Source: Plantago ovata
Lineage: Eukaryota > Streptophyta > Magnoliopsida > Lamiales > Plantaginaceae
Direction: 5' to 3'
NCBI GenBank assembly: GCA_028274465.1
Contig: CM051458.1
Coordinates: 50,581,253 to 50,645,252, forward strand
Length of the DNA: 64,000 nucleotides
Shown: positions 1-12,340 of the stretch, piece after piece
Layout of the letters: every line of letters starts with the position of its first letter
Position numbering within the stretch: position 1 is the stretch's first letter
Program-made: the position numbers and the translations under genes
The notes under the pieces: model-generated
Told to the model about the DNA's origin: nothing
The model's input: only the letters and a program-made list of their open reading frames with translations
Database searches by the model: none

Positions 1-981
1 GATTCGAGCAGGGGTAGACTAGTCAAAAAAAATGAAAAGAAAGAAATAAAAGGGAAAATCAGAGCTTCACCTTCGAATGAAACCCGAACTGACCAATTCT
101 GTGAAATCAAATCAAAACTACTGTTAATACGGATTCAAAACAAGATTCGAATCAACAGAAAAAGAACAAGTCGAAGGTAGAGAAGAAATAAGAAGGACGA
201 ATAGAAAAGGAACAGAGCTCGACTTACCGGAGAACTGGACGGAGCAGAACGGCCAAAATCGGAGCGGAATGGAACGAAAACCGAGCCGGGACGGTATGAT
301 TCGGGGCGGAGCAGTGCGGTAGAATGGAAGCAGCACCCGGAGATGAACCGAATGGGCCGAGCACGCGCGAACCGGAAACATAGCGGGACAGAGGCGATCC
401 AAACGGAGCAGCGAGCGCGCACACGAACGGAGCCGGAGAAGAGCTTGAACGGGGGCGGCGGAGCAGACGAACAGCTCCGGTTGTTGATGACGGAAGGATG
501 ATTGCCTTGGTGAAGAAGAGATGAGGATGGTGGTCGTTCGATGATGAGGGCCGATTTGTGGTGGTGATGGAGATGAGATGAGGAGATGACGATGTGGTGA
601 TGGTGGTGGCCGTGGATGGTGATGAATTTGTTGATGGAGGCGGTTAGGATGGGAGAGACCGGGGAAGTTTTCGATTTTTTTCCTCTCCTTTTCTCATATT
701 GGGGCGTAAAGTGGAGAAGAGAGGTGGAAAGGTGAGAAGAGTTGTTAGGTTTAGGGTTGAGCAGATGGGCCAAGCGATTTGGGCCGGTCCAATTCGAATT
801 TGGACTTTTAAAATCAGCTTGTTAGCTGATCCAAAATGAAACGGGGCAAAATAAATTTATGCGAACTATCAAATGACGAATTCGTTTGTGCGGGAAAGAA
901 ATTAAATAATTACCGAATAAAATAAATTATTCAGATAATTAAATAATTAAAGTAAATAATAAAAAAATACGGGGCGTTACA
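1..981 (-). repeat. 3' LTR of Tekay copy A (partial, window edge)
   Basis: This stretch matches 5254-6151 closely and then continues to the LTR end GTTACA at 981, next to a purine-rich tract on the minus strand. Its long open frames rich in His, Ser and Arg are by-products of GC- and CAT-rich LTR sequence and are not genes. Confidence 0.85.
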
Positions 982-1255
982 CTCCACCACCCTTAAAAGA
1001 AGTTTCGTCATCGAAACTTAACTAGCGTAAAACTAACGAATGTTATGGAGAAACGAAAGTCTTCAACGTCAATCGCCGGATGAAAGGTCAAACGTTGCAA
1101 CCCAAAGTTAACAAGGTTGTAACTAACCTAAGGAAAATAAGGTTCATATCTTCACCCAACAACTTGAACCATAATTCTTCGGTAAAAAGTCGATACTTAA
1201 ACTTCAAGCGAATCTATCCTAACGAAAGAAGTGCAGTTCGATAAACAAACACGAC

Positions 1256-2226
1256 TTAGAAGAAGTTTGTCCAAATGTGCGTACCTTTTGCTACATTTGC
1301 TGGTAAAGCCTCACGTCCAACCATGCTATAGACTCTTGGCTTGGCCTTCGCACTACTTCCTTGATTCCTTGAAGCGGTGCCTCCAGATCTTCCTTCTTCC
1401 ATCAGGGAGTTGCGTCGCAGACCAGCATTGATCTTATGCTCCTTGCTTCCACATGCCAGGCATACACCTTGCTTCCTCCAACAGTTCTTCTCCTCGTGAG
1501 TTGTGCCTCCGCAGAAATTGCAATTTCTTCGAGATGGTTGTTCAGTACTTTCGGCCACATGACGAGATCGAATTTCCTGTGGGCGGCGAGAATACTTGGA
1601 TGGGGACCGACGACCCTTGCCATCCTTGCTACCCCGGTGATCAGAACTCCTTTTTCGAGATCGTGGGGTTCAAAGCTCTCGAGTTCTCCCAGACCACTTT
1701 CTACCTCAGCAGCTAACTCCACTGCCTTAATGTAGGTGGGCATGTCAGTCCCGAACAGGCTGTAACGGATCTCTGAGTTCAGACCCTTCACAAAAAGTCG
1801 TATCTTCTCCCTCTCATCAATTTGAATGTGTGGTACATACTTCAACAGTCGTGTGAACTCGGCGATGGTCATTCCACTTTGCACCAAATTGTGAAATTCG
1901 CCCCTTCTACCTTCTTGGACCAGACAAGGCACGAACTTGTTAGTGAACTCCCTCTCGAAATTCTCCCACGTGCGATCAACTTGGTCTTGTCTCCACTTTG
2001 CGTCTACGGTCCTCCACCCATTTCTTGCTGCTCCTTCAAACTGGAAAGCCGCGAGCTCAATCCTCCTTTCATCAGGGTAGTGTAAGATCGAGAATAGATT
2101 CTCCATGCTCTCCAGTCCAAGCTCAGCTTTGCGGGCATTGGGTGCCCCATCGAACCTGTCGGGATTGAAACGAGCGAAAAGTTCAGCAGCTTGATCGATC
2201 GTTTGAGTCGGTGGTGGTGGCGGTGT
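1256..2226 (-). pseudogene. gag region of Tekay copy A
   Basis: Retrotransposon gag-like protein. It has the Retrotrans_gag signature (AAELFARFNPDRFDG, then LHYPDERRIELAAFQ and ENFEREFTNKFVP) and, near its C-terminus, a CCHC zinc knuckle starting NCNFCGGTTHEEKNCW. It closely resembles the gag of the second Tekay copy at 48.5-49.6 kb. Its N-terminal side is bounded by the partial copia LTR at 2227. Treated as a fossil. Confidence 0.85.
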
Positions 2227-3212
2227 TGATAGTGTATATGTCCTAGAGACAGCCTTTACTAAGGGCATGGTGCCCTTATAGAGGGCATATATGTACTATT
2301 ACACAGGTCAACGTAATATAATATATGTTTGTTGCATTTTACTATTGAGTATCGCTTTTATATTTATATTACACCAGGCTGCAGCATGTCATATCTTTAT
2401 TACTGTATGTATGATATTAAACATGTCCCCTCGGATAGATGACCGATCACACAGTTAGTGGGAGCTATGTGAGTTATCATCTATCCCAAACTCTCCCTAG
2501 TCATGGTTCATCTCGGATGTGGGGGTCTGAATGAACCTGACAAGACTAGTATGCGTGGAGGTTATACTTGTTGGAGCAAGTGTGAGCCGATCCCACGGCC
2601 ACGGAACGGATTGTTGGACAATCGAGAAACGTTCCCATAACTGCGCATAATTGTTCGAAGAAGCTTTATTGAACAATGGAAGTACCCACCGGACACTCCC
2701 ATCGATGTATACTCTACACCGACGTGTCTATGGGAACCGGTGAGTTGTCGAAGTGATGTCATTCGTCCTTTGTACTTGTAAGACTTTATCATCACATTTG
2801 TTGCCCCATATCCTTGGTGGACCCGCCGATGTCAGCTCTGAATAAGCAGCTGACCTAAGACACGATCCATGATTATGGCTAAATACAAATGGGGGTGATA
2901 AGTGATTCTGTGAAGGATTCATCTCTCAAGTGTAGCACAGGAGAGCACTGCTCATAGTCTGCATAGTTGTGTTGGTAAAGTCACTAGCCAGTGCAAATGA
3001 TATATTATGATGGTCATAAGTATATCTTAACCAAGCAACTCCCTGAGACGCCCGTGGATGTATTATTGGGATAGACACTTCATCGATCCTAGATACATTC
3101 GAGCAAGTCAGATGAAGGGACGTTACCATCGCCGCGTTGAGCGCAACAGGCTTCGCAACGAAAGGGTTAAGCTTTGAGAACCTCTCAAACGTCCTCACGT
3201 ATTAATATTGCA
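2227..3212 (+). mobile_element. Partial Ty1/copia LTR inserted in Tekay gag
   Basis: It begins TGATAGTGTATATGTCC, the start shared with the complete solo LTR at 28388, and matches that LTR closely for about its first 990 of 2088 bases. Similarity stops at about 3212, where Tekay leader sequence follows. No flanking duplication could be identified. Confidence 0.85.
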
Positions 3213-3554
3213 TCAAATGACATTATAGTACATACTTTTAAACAAATACTCATGCATTTAGATGAAATAATATAATCGGCTTAACGAAAATGAATGAAGT
3301 AGCAATAGTAAGCTGGTGAACTTAGTAGAAGTTAAACAGGATGAACAACAAGGCAGTTTCGGATGACAAAACAGTAGACCAGGTGACGTGCAAACGGAAC
3401 AGCTCAGAGTTAGTGCGGAAGACTAAACGGCATAAAAGATAGAAAAAATAACAACTCAACCTATATCCAGCGACTCGGACCCTCACACACACCCCATAGG
3501 CCAGAAGATCCTATCCTAGCAAACTTGAGTTTGAACCCAAGCTCTGATACCAAC
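3213..3554 (-). other. Leader and primer-binding site of Tekay copy A
   Basis: Untranslated leader between gag and the 5' LTR. The minus strand carries TGGTATCAGAGC (3541-3552), complementary to the 3' end of initiator tRNA-Met, two bases from the LTR. The stretch from about 3470 matches the leader of the second Tekay copy near 50610. No coding sequence is seen here. Confidence 0.8.
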
Positions 3555-6151
3555 TGTAACGGTATCGGTGTTTAAAAACAAACAACTTTCTTGAAAATAG
3601 AAAATCCGAAATAATTTAAAAAGTAACGGTCGGCAATGAATGCCATAACAATATTTGGCGCCACAGCGCTAACAGAATCAAGTAAAAATCCAACGGTAAC
3701 TTAGAAGTCAAAATAGAATAACGACTAGTGAAGAAAGTAAAAGTTTCATCTTCTTATTTAAAATCAAATCCCAAAGACATCCCAGACCCTTCTCTCAGTC
3801 GCTGGCATCCTACTCGCGTGCCTCCTCAATAGTATCTGGAAGGAAGGAATTTTTGAAAACAAAGAGAGCGTGAGATAAAGGATCTCAGTGAGGTTCTAAA
3901 TTAACAAACAGAAAGTAAACAGTTTTTGAAATCAAAATCCTTTGCAGTAGATAAAATAACAAACAGAACAAATAACATAACAGAACCACAGAACAAATAA
4001 GTCGAAGTCCATTGGTGCAGCCCGCCTTGTTACTCCTACTCCCAGATTGCCCTTATACCTCCCTCCAGAGGGTATACAACTCCGGACAGAAACAGAAACC
4101 CCCGTGTACTTTGGGGAAACAGAACCTACGACCCTAATAGACCTCAACGACTTCTGCCTCGCCCCTAAAAGGGATTAGACTAGGCAATAACCAAGCAAAC
4201 CCGATAGTCCTCTACTACCCAAGTCTACTTAATTACGACCTAATCGACCGGTCACACAAAAACAGACAGAACAAATACAGAGAACAGAGCAAACAGACAA
4301 CGATAACGGTTCTCGAGACATCGAGAAATATTCCTGCAGAAGAATTAGTCCAGAGCAGAGTAGAAACAAACAAAGATAAATGAAAAGTCATACTTAGCAC
4401 TTAGTTACTTTTACGCGGAAGCATACGATATAACAGACATATATTAATAGATACAAGTTATCACATAGCCTTCCAGTTTTTCGCAAATAGATAAGTTTTG
4501 GGATGAACACTCACCTTAAAGTAGATTGAACTTAGCACGGATTAAAAAAGCAGCTACGGAACAACGGACAGCACGGACACTAAACATAAACTCCAAGTTA
4601 CTACCTTAAATAGGAACGGAAAACAAAACGATAAAGAAGGTTATCGGAGAAAAAGGTGGGGAAGATGGGATTCGAACTCGGGACCTCTAAGTTAAACTCT
4701 AACTCACAAACAAACTAGGCTAGCAAGTCTACTTGTAACTTAATGTCAAAACAAAAAGTATTTAAACAAGAATAGTTTAAAAGCAAAGACTTTTAACTTT
4801 AGTTTGAATTTACAGAAAACTCTCAGTAGTGAAAGTAAAACAGAACAACCTTTTTTTCAGATACCAAAACCAGCTTATACTTCGATTAAAATGCTATTCA
4901 AAAATGAAATTACTATTTTGCCCTTCATAAAACGATTGAAGAAAAGACCTTTAGGTTTTCAGACAACACACAAGTCCTACAAGTTTCAGAAATTATAAAA
5001 AGCACCCCCCAACTTTCAGAGTCTTAACAAAATAGTCCACTGTCAGTCAACTAAGGTCAAACATAATTACAATCAGGTCCTTGAAGTCCCAGAAATTACA
5101 ATTCAACCCACAGATTCCTAAAGCAGCACAATTAGTCCAAATGAAAGCCCATAATCACAATCAAGCCACTGTTAGTCAGCAAGGGTCTCAAACAAATCCT
5201 AGTTGGGTCCAGTTCAGTCCAAGACCAAGGTTAGGGTTCAAGAATTCCGAACAGATTCGAGCAGGGGTAGACTAGTCAAAAAAAATGAAAAGAAAGAAAT
5301 AAAAGGGAATATCAGAGCTTCACCTTCGAATGAAACCGGAACTGACCAATTCTGTGAAATCAAATCAAAACTACTGTTAATACGGATTCAAAACAAGATT
5401 CGAATCAACAGAAAAAGAACAAGTCGAAGGTAGAGAAGAAATAAGAAGGACGAATAGAAAAGGAACAGAGCTCGACTTACCGGAGACCTGGACGGAGCAG
5501 AACGGCCAAAATCGGAGCGGAATGGAACGAAAACCGAGCCGGGACGGTATGATTCGGGGCGGAGCAGTGCGGTAGAATGGAAGAAGCACCCGGAGATGAA
5601 CCGAATAAGCCGAGCATGCGCGAACCGGAAACAGAGCGGGACAGGGGCGATCCAAACGGAGCAGCGAGCGCGCACACAAACGGAGTCGGACATGAGCTTG
5701 AACGGGGGCGGCGGCACGGCTGAGCGGAGCAAACGAACAGCTCCGATTGTTGATGACGGAAGGATGATTGCCTTGGTGAAGAAGAGATGAGGATGGTGGC
5801 CGTTCGATGATGAGGGCCGATTTGTGGTGGTGATGGAGATGAGATGAGGAGATGACGATGTGGTGATGGTGGTGGCCATGGATGGTGATGAATTTGTTGA
5901 TGGAGGCGGTGAGGATGGGAGAGACAGGGGAAGTTTTCGACTTTTTTCCTCTCCTTTTCTCATATTGGGGCGTAAAGTGGAGAAGAGAGGTGGGAAGGTG
6001 AGAAGAGTTGTTAGGTTTAGGGTTGAGCAGATGGGCCAAGCGATATGGGCCGGTCCAATTCGAATTTGGACTTTTAAAATCAGCTTGTTAGCTGATCCAA
6101 AATGAAACGGGGTGAAATAAATTTATGCGAACTATCAAATGACGAATTCGT
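3555..6151 (-). repeat. 5' LTR of Tekay copy A
   Basis: A long LTR of about 2.6 kb, starting TGTAACGGTATCGG in plus orientation next to the primer site. It shares its layout with the LTRs at 42580 and 50704, including a tRNA-like block at 4660-4730. Similarity to the left LTR stops at about 6151, where unrelated GC-rich sequence and an (AT)n tract begin. Long LTRs are usual for Del/Tekay elements. Confidence 0.85.
4660..4730 (-). other. tRNA-like block with Pol III A and B boxes in Tekay LTR
   Basis: On the minus strand an A-box-like TAGCCTAGTTTG (4711-4722) is followed after about 30 bases by a B-box GAGTTCGAATCCC (4667-4679). The same arrangement occurs in both LTRs of the second Tekay copy. 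No full cloverleaf was confirmed by hand, so it is a tRNA relic or internal promoter module and not a tRNA gene. Confidence 0.55.
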
Positions 6152-6192
6152 CACGCAGGCGGCCGTCGTCTGCGTCACACAGGCGGCCGGTC

Positions 6193-6194
<2 letters not shown>
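6152..6194. repeat. Short GC-rich direct repeat at a junction
   Basis: Two near-identical 14-16 base units, GTCACGCAGGCGGCCG and GTCACACAGGCGGCCG, lie between the Tekay LTR remnant and the (AT)n tract. They match neither neighbour and may mark an old rearrangement breakpoint. Confidence 0.5.

Positions 6195-6287
<93 letters not shown>
6195..6287. repeat. (AT)n microsatellite
   Basis: About 93 bases of pure alternating AT. The Ile-Tyr open frames over it on both strands are artefacts. Confidence 0.97.
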
Positions 6288-6291
<4 letters not shown>

Positions 6292-8547
6292 TATATATTT
6301 AATTTTATTTTTTTTTGAAAAATTATAAATTCTAAATTTATATAAAAAACAAAACTTTTGAAAATCGAATTAATCATAGAATCAATTGCATCCACATAAA
6401 CTACAAAATCATACAACATATATATACGTATATACGTAATCAATTAACTTGGCTCTGATACCACTGTAAGAAAATACAGTCAGAGTTACCCCTAGGGTAC
6501 GCAGCGGAATTTCAAAATTTTTCTTAACATACAGGTTAATTGATTATGTATATGCCGTATATATTTAAACACGTCAATTAGAAGACTAACCGTACTCCAA
6601 AAGCAAGAACAGCTTCCAAGTCTTCGTAATAATCCGGTGAATCATCTCCTTCGTCGAAGTCGAAGATATCTGCAATACTTTGATTCTCTGCAAGACAATA
6701 AAAGTCAGTTTCCAGCTCCTAGAACCTCAACCTTGGTATCCATGGATGAACAACCTATCGGAAAGAATGCTAGGATATTCTTTGTATGACCAAGAAGATG
6801 GGGCGGCGGTTTTCCTCCGGTGAGAGGGGTGGCGCGCGTGGCTTAGTTGGAGAGGTAGGGGAGAGCTTTTATTTTCTCTAAGAAAACTGGGTATTCAACT
6901 GTGTGAAAATCTATGTCAAAAGCTCTCTAATAGTCTACTATATATAGTAGTCAATAGAAGCCTAAAGCATAAGCAATTAGACTTCGTAAAGGAATAAGAA
7001 TCTAATTCTTATCGCACTAGGAAACCAATTTTAAGTCTAGATTCATTCCCAATCAAATCAAAACTCAATCAGGAAAATCTAACTTATCCTTTGGACTTCT
7101 AATAGAGGAAGGAGTCGAACTCCTTCCCCTACGCCAGCTCGCGCGCGCGCGTGTCCCATGGGAGATAGGTGGGTCCCGATTTTGGGACCCACTTATAGTT
7201 CTAAGGCAATTCAAACTCCAAGTAGATTTTGCCCATGTGCATATCTTAATTCTAAATTAACATATCCTTTCAATCGAACCTCTATTATATTTCTAAAATA
7301 TAATCTTTAATTGTATTTAGATAAAATACAATTAATTATCCAATTCAATTAATAATTTCAAATTATTAATTGAGCCACTAAATATTATAATTAATTCCAA
7401 ATCAATTATAATCCATCAATCACAATTAATTCCAAATCAATTGCGATTCCATCTTCAAGGATATTCGGATAAGCTGAATCACCACATAGTGTGACCCATA
7501 GGGCCTCATTGTATTAAGCAAGTCCTAGACTAGGCAAAATGGAATTCCTAGACGGTTCCATTTGCAATATTAATACATGAGGACGTTTGAGAGGTTTCTC
7601 AAAGCAAACCCTTTCGTTGCGAAGTTTGTTGCGCTCAACGCGGCGATGGTAACGTCCCTTCATCTTACTGACTCGAATGCATCTTGGATCGATGATGTGT
7701 CTATCCCAATAATACATCCACGGGCGTCTTAGGGAGTTGCTTGGTTACGAAGATATACTTATGACTATCATAATATATCGATGCACTGGCCAGTGACTTT
7801 ACCAACACAACTATGATAACTATGAGCAGTACTCTCTTGTGCTACACATGACAGATGAATCCTTCACAGAAACACTTATCATCCCCATTTGTATTATCCA
7901 TAATCCTGGATTGTGTCTTAGGTCAACTGCTTATTCAGAGCTGACATCGACGGGTCCACCAAGGATATGGGCAACAAATGTGATGATAAAGTCATGTAAG
8001 TCCAAAGGACGACTGGCATCACTTCGACAACTTACCGGTTCCCATAGACACTTCGGTGTAGAGTATACATCGATGGGAGTGTCCGGTGGGTACTTTCATT
8101 GTTCGGTAATCATCCTTCGAACAACTATGCGCAGTTATGGGAATGTTTCTTGATTGTCCAACAATCCATTTCGTGGCCGTGGGATCGGCTCACACTTGCT
8201 CCAACAAGTATAACGTCCACGCATACTAGTCTCAGCTGGTTCATTCAGGTCCCTACATCCGAGATGAACCTTGACTAGGGAGAGTTTGGGATAGATGATA
8301 ACTCACATAGCTCCCACTATCTGTGTGATCGATCATCTATCCGAGGGGACATGTTTAATATCAATACAGACAGAAATAGAGATATGACATGCTGCATTCC
8401 TGGTGTAATATAAATATGAAAGTGATACTCAATAGACAAACAACAACATATATTATATTACGTTGACCTGTGTAATAGTACATATATGCCCTCTATAAGG
8501 GTTGCATGCCCTTAATAAGGACTGTCTCTAGGACATATACACTATCA
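6288..8547 (-). mobile_element. Ty1/copia remnant: 5' LTR plus short leader
   Basis: On the minus strand a complete LTR (6465-8547) is followed by a primer site TGGTATCAGAGCCA (6450-6463) and a short AT-rich leader to about 6288. No gag or pol is present. It is the same family as 2227-3212, 28388-30475 and 56070-64000. The left side ends in the (AT)n tract and the right side abuts a LINE remnant. Confidence 0.85.
6465..8547 (-). repeat. Complete copia-family LTR (about 2.08 kb)
   Basis: Plus-strand start TGTAAGAAAATAC and end CACTATCA are the reverse complement of the TGATAGTG...TTCTTACA ends seen in the solo LTR at 28388-30475. The primer site adjoins it at 6450-6463. Confidence 0.9.
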
Positions 8548-9252
8548 CTTTGATCTTTCAATTTGGCGATGCTTGGAAAACATGTTTAGCGAGTTATTCA
8601 TTATCCTAATGCTCTCTTGAGTCGCATTTTAAAGGCCAAGTATTTTCCATCTACTGATATTGTTGATGCTTAATGCTTTTGCCCCGCCTTCGGATTCTTT
8701 TACTTAGAAAAGTATTTGTGTTTCTCTGTCTATGGTTAAACAAGGTATTCGCTGGAAAGTTGGGGATGGTTTGTCTATTCCTGTTTGGAATGATGGGTGG
8801 AATCCACGAGATTATGGATTGAAGCCTTTTACGCCAAATTTGCATAGTCTTGATGATCTTACTGTTGCATCTTTTATTGTGGATGGAGTGTGAGATGTTA
8901 ATTTGCTAAGGGCTGTTTTTTTTAGGAAGATGTATGTAAAATCCTTCAAAATCCTCTTCCTTTGTGTAGTTTACCTGATCTGCAGGTTTGGCACTATTCT
9001 AAATTGGATCATTACACGGTTAAATCTGCGTATTGGTTGGCTCGTGATATAGAATATAGAAATGTTGCACAAAGGTCTGGGAGTAGCAGTAGCGTTGCTG
9101 TTGGAGATTGGTGTTGGATTTGGAAGCTTCAACTTCCAAATAAATTGAAGGTTTTTGCGTGGTGTCTTATGTGAAATGCTTTATCAGTTCTAGCAAATTT
9201 GCAGCGTTGAGGGATGCTTGTGGAGGATGTTTGTCCCCTTTGTGCATGTTGG
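8548..9252 (+). mobile_element. L1-type LINE, 3' part of ORF2 (RT tail and zf-RVT), decayed
   Basis: Non-LTR retrotransposon fragment. Conceptual translation shows the region after the reverse-transcriptase core, with RILKAKYFPSTDIVDA near 8620-8670 and QGIRWKVGDGLSIPVWNDGW near 8735-8800. It then shows a zf-RVT domain at about 8960-9240: WIWKLQLPNKLKVFAWCLM, with a CP.C-like end. Several stops (one within the first 25 codons, another after SFIVDGV near 8890) and at least two frame changes show it is dead. The endonuclease and RT core are absent: the left edge abuts a copia LTR and the right edge is the insertion point of the Tat LTR at 9253. Confidence 0.8.
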
Positions 9253-10081
9253 TGTTAAAATATGTCCAGTCCGCATGTACGAACTGGAGTGGTCTAAGAG
9301 CGCGACAAAGCATCAATGGTCGTCCCTCAAAGGGAGCGACCACACCCAAGTATGTCACATAGGTGTGGCTCGACCAACATACGGTTCGACCATCACTAAG
9401 AGGCTAATCCTCAAGATAAGCTCACTACAAGGACAATGCAGTTGTTGGGCTCGAGGAGCATCTCTAGGGCTCGAGGAGGACCTTACGTCAAGGTGACACC
9501 CTCCAAAAGAGACTAGGCAGAGCACTACTCGTACCACGGACGTAAGAGGAAGGCACGAGGACCAAGGGCGACCACCCATGGTCGCTCCCTGTGGGACCCG
9601 TCTTCCAAATTACTCTATGGGACCCCAAAAGTCAATAATGCCCTCACAACCCTAGTCAAGATGTTTGGGCCAAAGCCCATGGACCTCCTTAATGGGCTTG
9701 GGCTAAAGGAGGCTTCAATCTCGGTCGGACACTTGTCACGATCCTACATAAAGTGACAATAAAATACTACAAGTATATAAGGGACTCATTCATTATCCGC
9801 TGGGTAAGCATTCATAGCTCTCACCCACCACTCACCTACCACATTTACTACTCTTACTCGGGAAGCCCTTCAACTCCCTACACGTAAAGTCGTCCCTCCG
9901 GTTTGATCCTCGACAAATCGGGCACGAGGTACTAACCCCCCCTCCAGTCTCTTTCAGGTAAGAGGAAGCTACATGAAGGATTACTATGATCTTAACAGGA
10001 AGACTACATGAAGAAGACCTAAATAGTGTATTGTGACGACTTACTGTGAACTTGAGAAGAAGTATGAATTACCCTTCAACA
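9253..10081 (+). repeat. 5' LTR of Tat copy 1
   Basis: It starts TGTTAAAATATG and ends TTCAACA just before the primer site. A TATA-like AGTATATAAGG lies near 9771, about 310 bases before the LTR end, fitting the usual U3/R layout. The short open frames here carry no recognisable domain. Confidence 0.88.
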
Positions 10082-10083
10082 TT

Positions 10084-10098
10084 TGGCGCCGTCTGTGG
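10084..10098 (+). other. Primer-binding site, Tat copy 1
   Basis: TGGCGCCGTCTGTGG lies two bases after the LTR. This form is typical of Tat-type elements; the minus-strand Tat copy has a close variant at 30500-30514. Confidence 0.8.
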
Positions 10099-10170
10099 AA
10101 AACTGAATGAAAGGTCATTCCTAGCCCTACTGGTCGAGCCAGACATCCTCCTCGTGACACCTCACGAAGA

Positions 10171-12201
10171 TGCCTCCTAGAAGAAGCAATCCAATTGCCA
10201 ATGCACCACCCATGAATCCTCCTCGCCCCAGGGGCCGCCCCCCTTTAAATGGTTGAGGAGGAGGAAGGGCAACTGCTCCCAGGGCACCTAGAAATAACAA
10301 TGTTGAGAGGAATCAAGATTATACGGAGGGGGCATTCACCAATGTCACTAACTCCCAAGAAGAGAGATCCGGAGAAAATAATCCACAAGGCTTCCCGGTT
10401 GGAATTTCTTATGGAGCGTTGAGAGTCACAAACAACGTCGTGCCAAGGGGGCAGCCTCCTCCAGTAGCAATTAATCCTCCTCCAGTAGCAGTGAATGCTC
10501 CTCAGCCAGCCGCATTAAACTTCACCGTTCCTAATGGACGTGTAGTTCGACCATCAGACTTTGGGATGGGCGAAGCTCAATACGGCTTGTTCCTTCTTAC
10601 TTTGCAAGGATACATAGGAGACAATGAGGCTGCTACAGTCAATGCAGAGCTCAAAGCTCGAGGAGTACCACAAGTCCAAGTACAGGAGCAACCTCGTGAT
10701 ACTTTGGTAGCCCCTCGTCAATCCCAAGCAAGAGCACCTATAGTACAAGATGAAGAACATTCAAGAGCCAACACGAGGCCGATCCAATCTCGACTTGGAC
10801 CTTCAAGAGTCCAATCTAGGTTGGGACCACAAGGTGCCCCGGATGATTTGAGGGATCTAATTGATAGGAGGATACGCGCATCACTGCAAAATGTGGCTCC
10901 GCAAGAAAACCAAGCTCAGGTGGTCGCTACACCACCCACTCTCCCAAACCAAGTAACGCCCAACCAAGTGACTCCTCAGAACCAACCCGAAGTAGTGGCG
11001 GAAAACAATGCCTTGAGAACCGTAGCTGAGGTAACCCCTTGATCAACCCGATCACGGGGAGGAGGCTCACTCTGGAGGAACTCAATGCAAGGAAAACTGC
11101 ACTTGATGCGCAGATAGAAACCTACGAGGAACCGTGCAAGAAAAAGAGCAAGACCAAGATCCCAGTCCGTTGTGCGACGAGATAAGGAGCCATCAGGCAA
11201 AAATCGAAAGAGGCTTCCCTACTTTCGAAAGTTATGATGGAACAAGCTGTCCGAAGGACTACTTGGTGAGATTTGGTACCAAAATGGACGCTTATGGTCA
11301 CGATTCAAGGACCAAAGCACTACTCTTCCTGGCTAACCTCTCAGGAGAAGCCATGAAATGGTGGTCGCGCCTTCCTCATCGCTCGATCAAGTCCTATAGA
11401 GATCTCTGCAAAGAATTCTCTAGGCGATTCGAGAAGGTCATGAACACCAAGAGAAGAGTGAGATACTTGGCCGAATTTGTTCAAAAGAACAATGAAGATT
11501 TGAGGGACTTCATCAATCGTTTTCATGAAGCAGCCCTCCAAGTTGAAGATCACTCGATCAATGAGAGAAAAGAATACTTGTATGGTAACACTACCACTGT
11601 CAAGTTCCAAGAGGTGCTCTCAGCATCGTGTGTAGAGAATGAAGCTCAACTAGCGAAAGTTTGCAAGGATTCCCTCGAGGCCGAGGAATTCCAAAAAATA
11701 GTCACGATAAGAACCAATCCTCCCAAGGAAAAAGGGAAGGAAAAAGAAAAAGAGAAGGAATACCCTCCTCGGCCACAAAAACCCGGAAAGCAAAGAAGAG
11801 ATCAAAAGCATGGTTTTATCAGAGAGGGTCCCTTGAGGAACGAGTTTCGAGACAAGAGAACTCCTCCGAGGAGGTCTCCTCCGAGGAGATATAGCAACTA
11901 CACGGACTTAAATAGAACAAGATCCGACATCTTGAACTATATAGTCTCGAGGAAGCTAGATGTCTCCTGGCCACCTCCAATCCAAGAAAACCGAAAGAAC
12001 AAATGTTCGGAGAAATTTAGCCAGTTTCACAAAGGAAAGGGGCATACCTCTGATGAGTGCGCTGAGCTCAAAAATTTTTTTGAGAGGATGATACGCAATG
12101 GGCAGTTGATCAACTATATTCGGAAGGAAGAACCTCTCGATCCTCCCTCCGCCACCACAAGTGGGGATCGATCACCACCCCCAAGGGAATCCTCGTTATG
12201 A
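10171..12201 (+). pseudogene. gag region of Tat copy 1
   Basis: It starts near a proline-rich N-terminus (NPPRPRGRPPL), as in the minus-strand Tat copy. A Retrotrans_gag core lies at about 11200-11650 (FGTKMDAYGHDSRTKALLF, GEAMKWWSRLP). A basic linker and a conserved block WPPPIQENRKNKCSEKFSQF with a zinc-knuckle-like CHKGKGHT.EC context (FHKGKGHTSDECAELK) follow near 12.0 kb. Capsid-like structural protein of the element; broken. Confidence 0.88.
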
Positions 12202-12340
12202 TGATATTCATAATTACAACAATTATGAGAACCGTCCCGTGAACGGAAGCATCCACACTCTTACGATCGCCGGAGGACCCACGGGAGGCGACACTCGAAA
12301 TTAGAGGGAGATCACAGCCGATAATCTCAGAATCAGAGAT

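Larger units (their letters stand above)
1..6151 (-). mobile_element. Ty3/gypsy chromovirus (Tekay/Del lineage), copy A, broken
   Basis: LTR retrotransposon on the minus strand, cut by the window start. Seen: the right LTR begins at 3555 with TGTAACGG, a tRNA-Met type primer site lies beside it (3541-3552), and the left LTR's inner end is at 981 (GTTACA) followed by a purine-rich tract. Positions 1 onward match 5254 onward, which pairs the two LTRs. It is the same family as the 42580-53208 element, whose chromodomain places it in the chromoviruses. Only gag is recognisable; no pol is seen, so it could not have moved without help. The two LTRs differ by roughly 2-3% by eye, suggesting an age of about a million years or somewhat more. 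A partial copia LTR sits inside it. It is broken in several places. Confidence 0.88.

Noticed and set aside
135-773. Long minus-strand open frames rich in His, Ser and Arg (also 5377-6039)
   Set aside because: They lie in Tekay LTRs, come from CAT- and GC-rich sequence, have no domain, and the same LTR stretch reads differently in other copies.
6102-6443. Ile-Tyr repeat proteins on both strands
   Set aside because: Translation of the (AT)n microsatellite.
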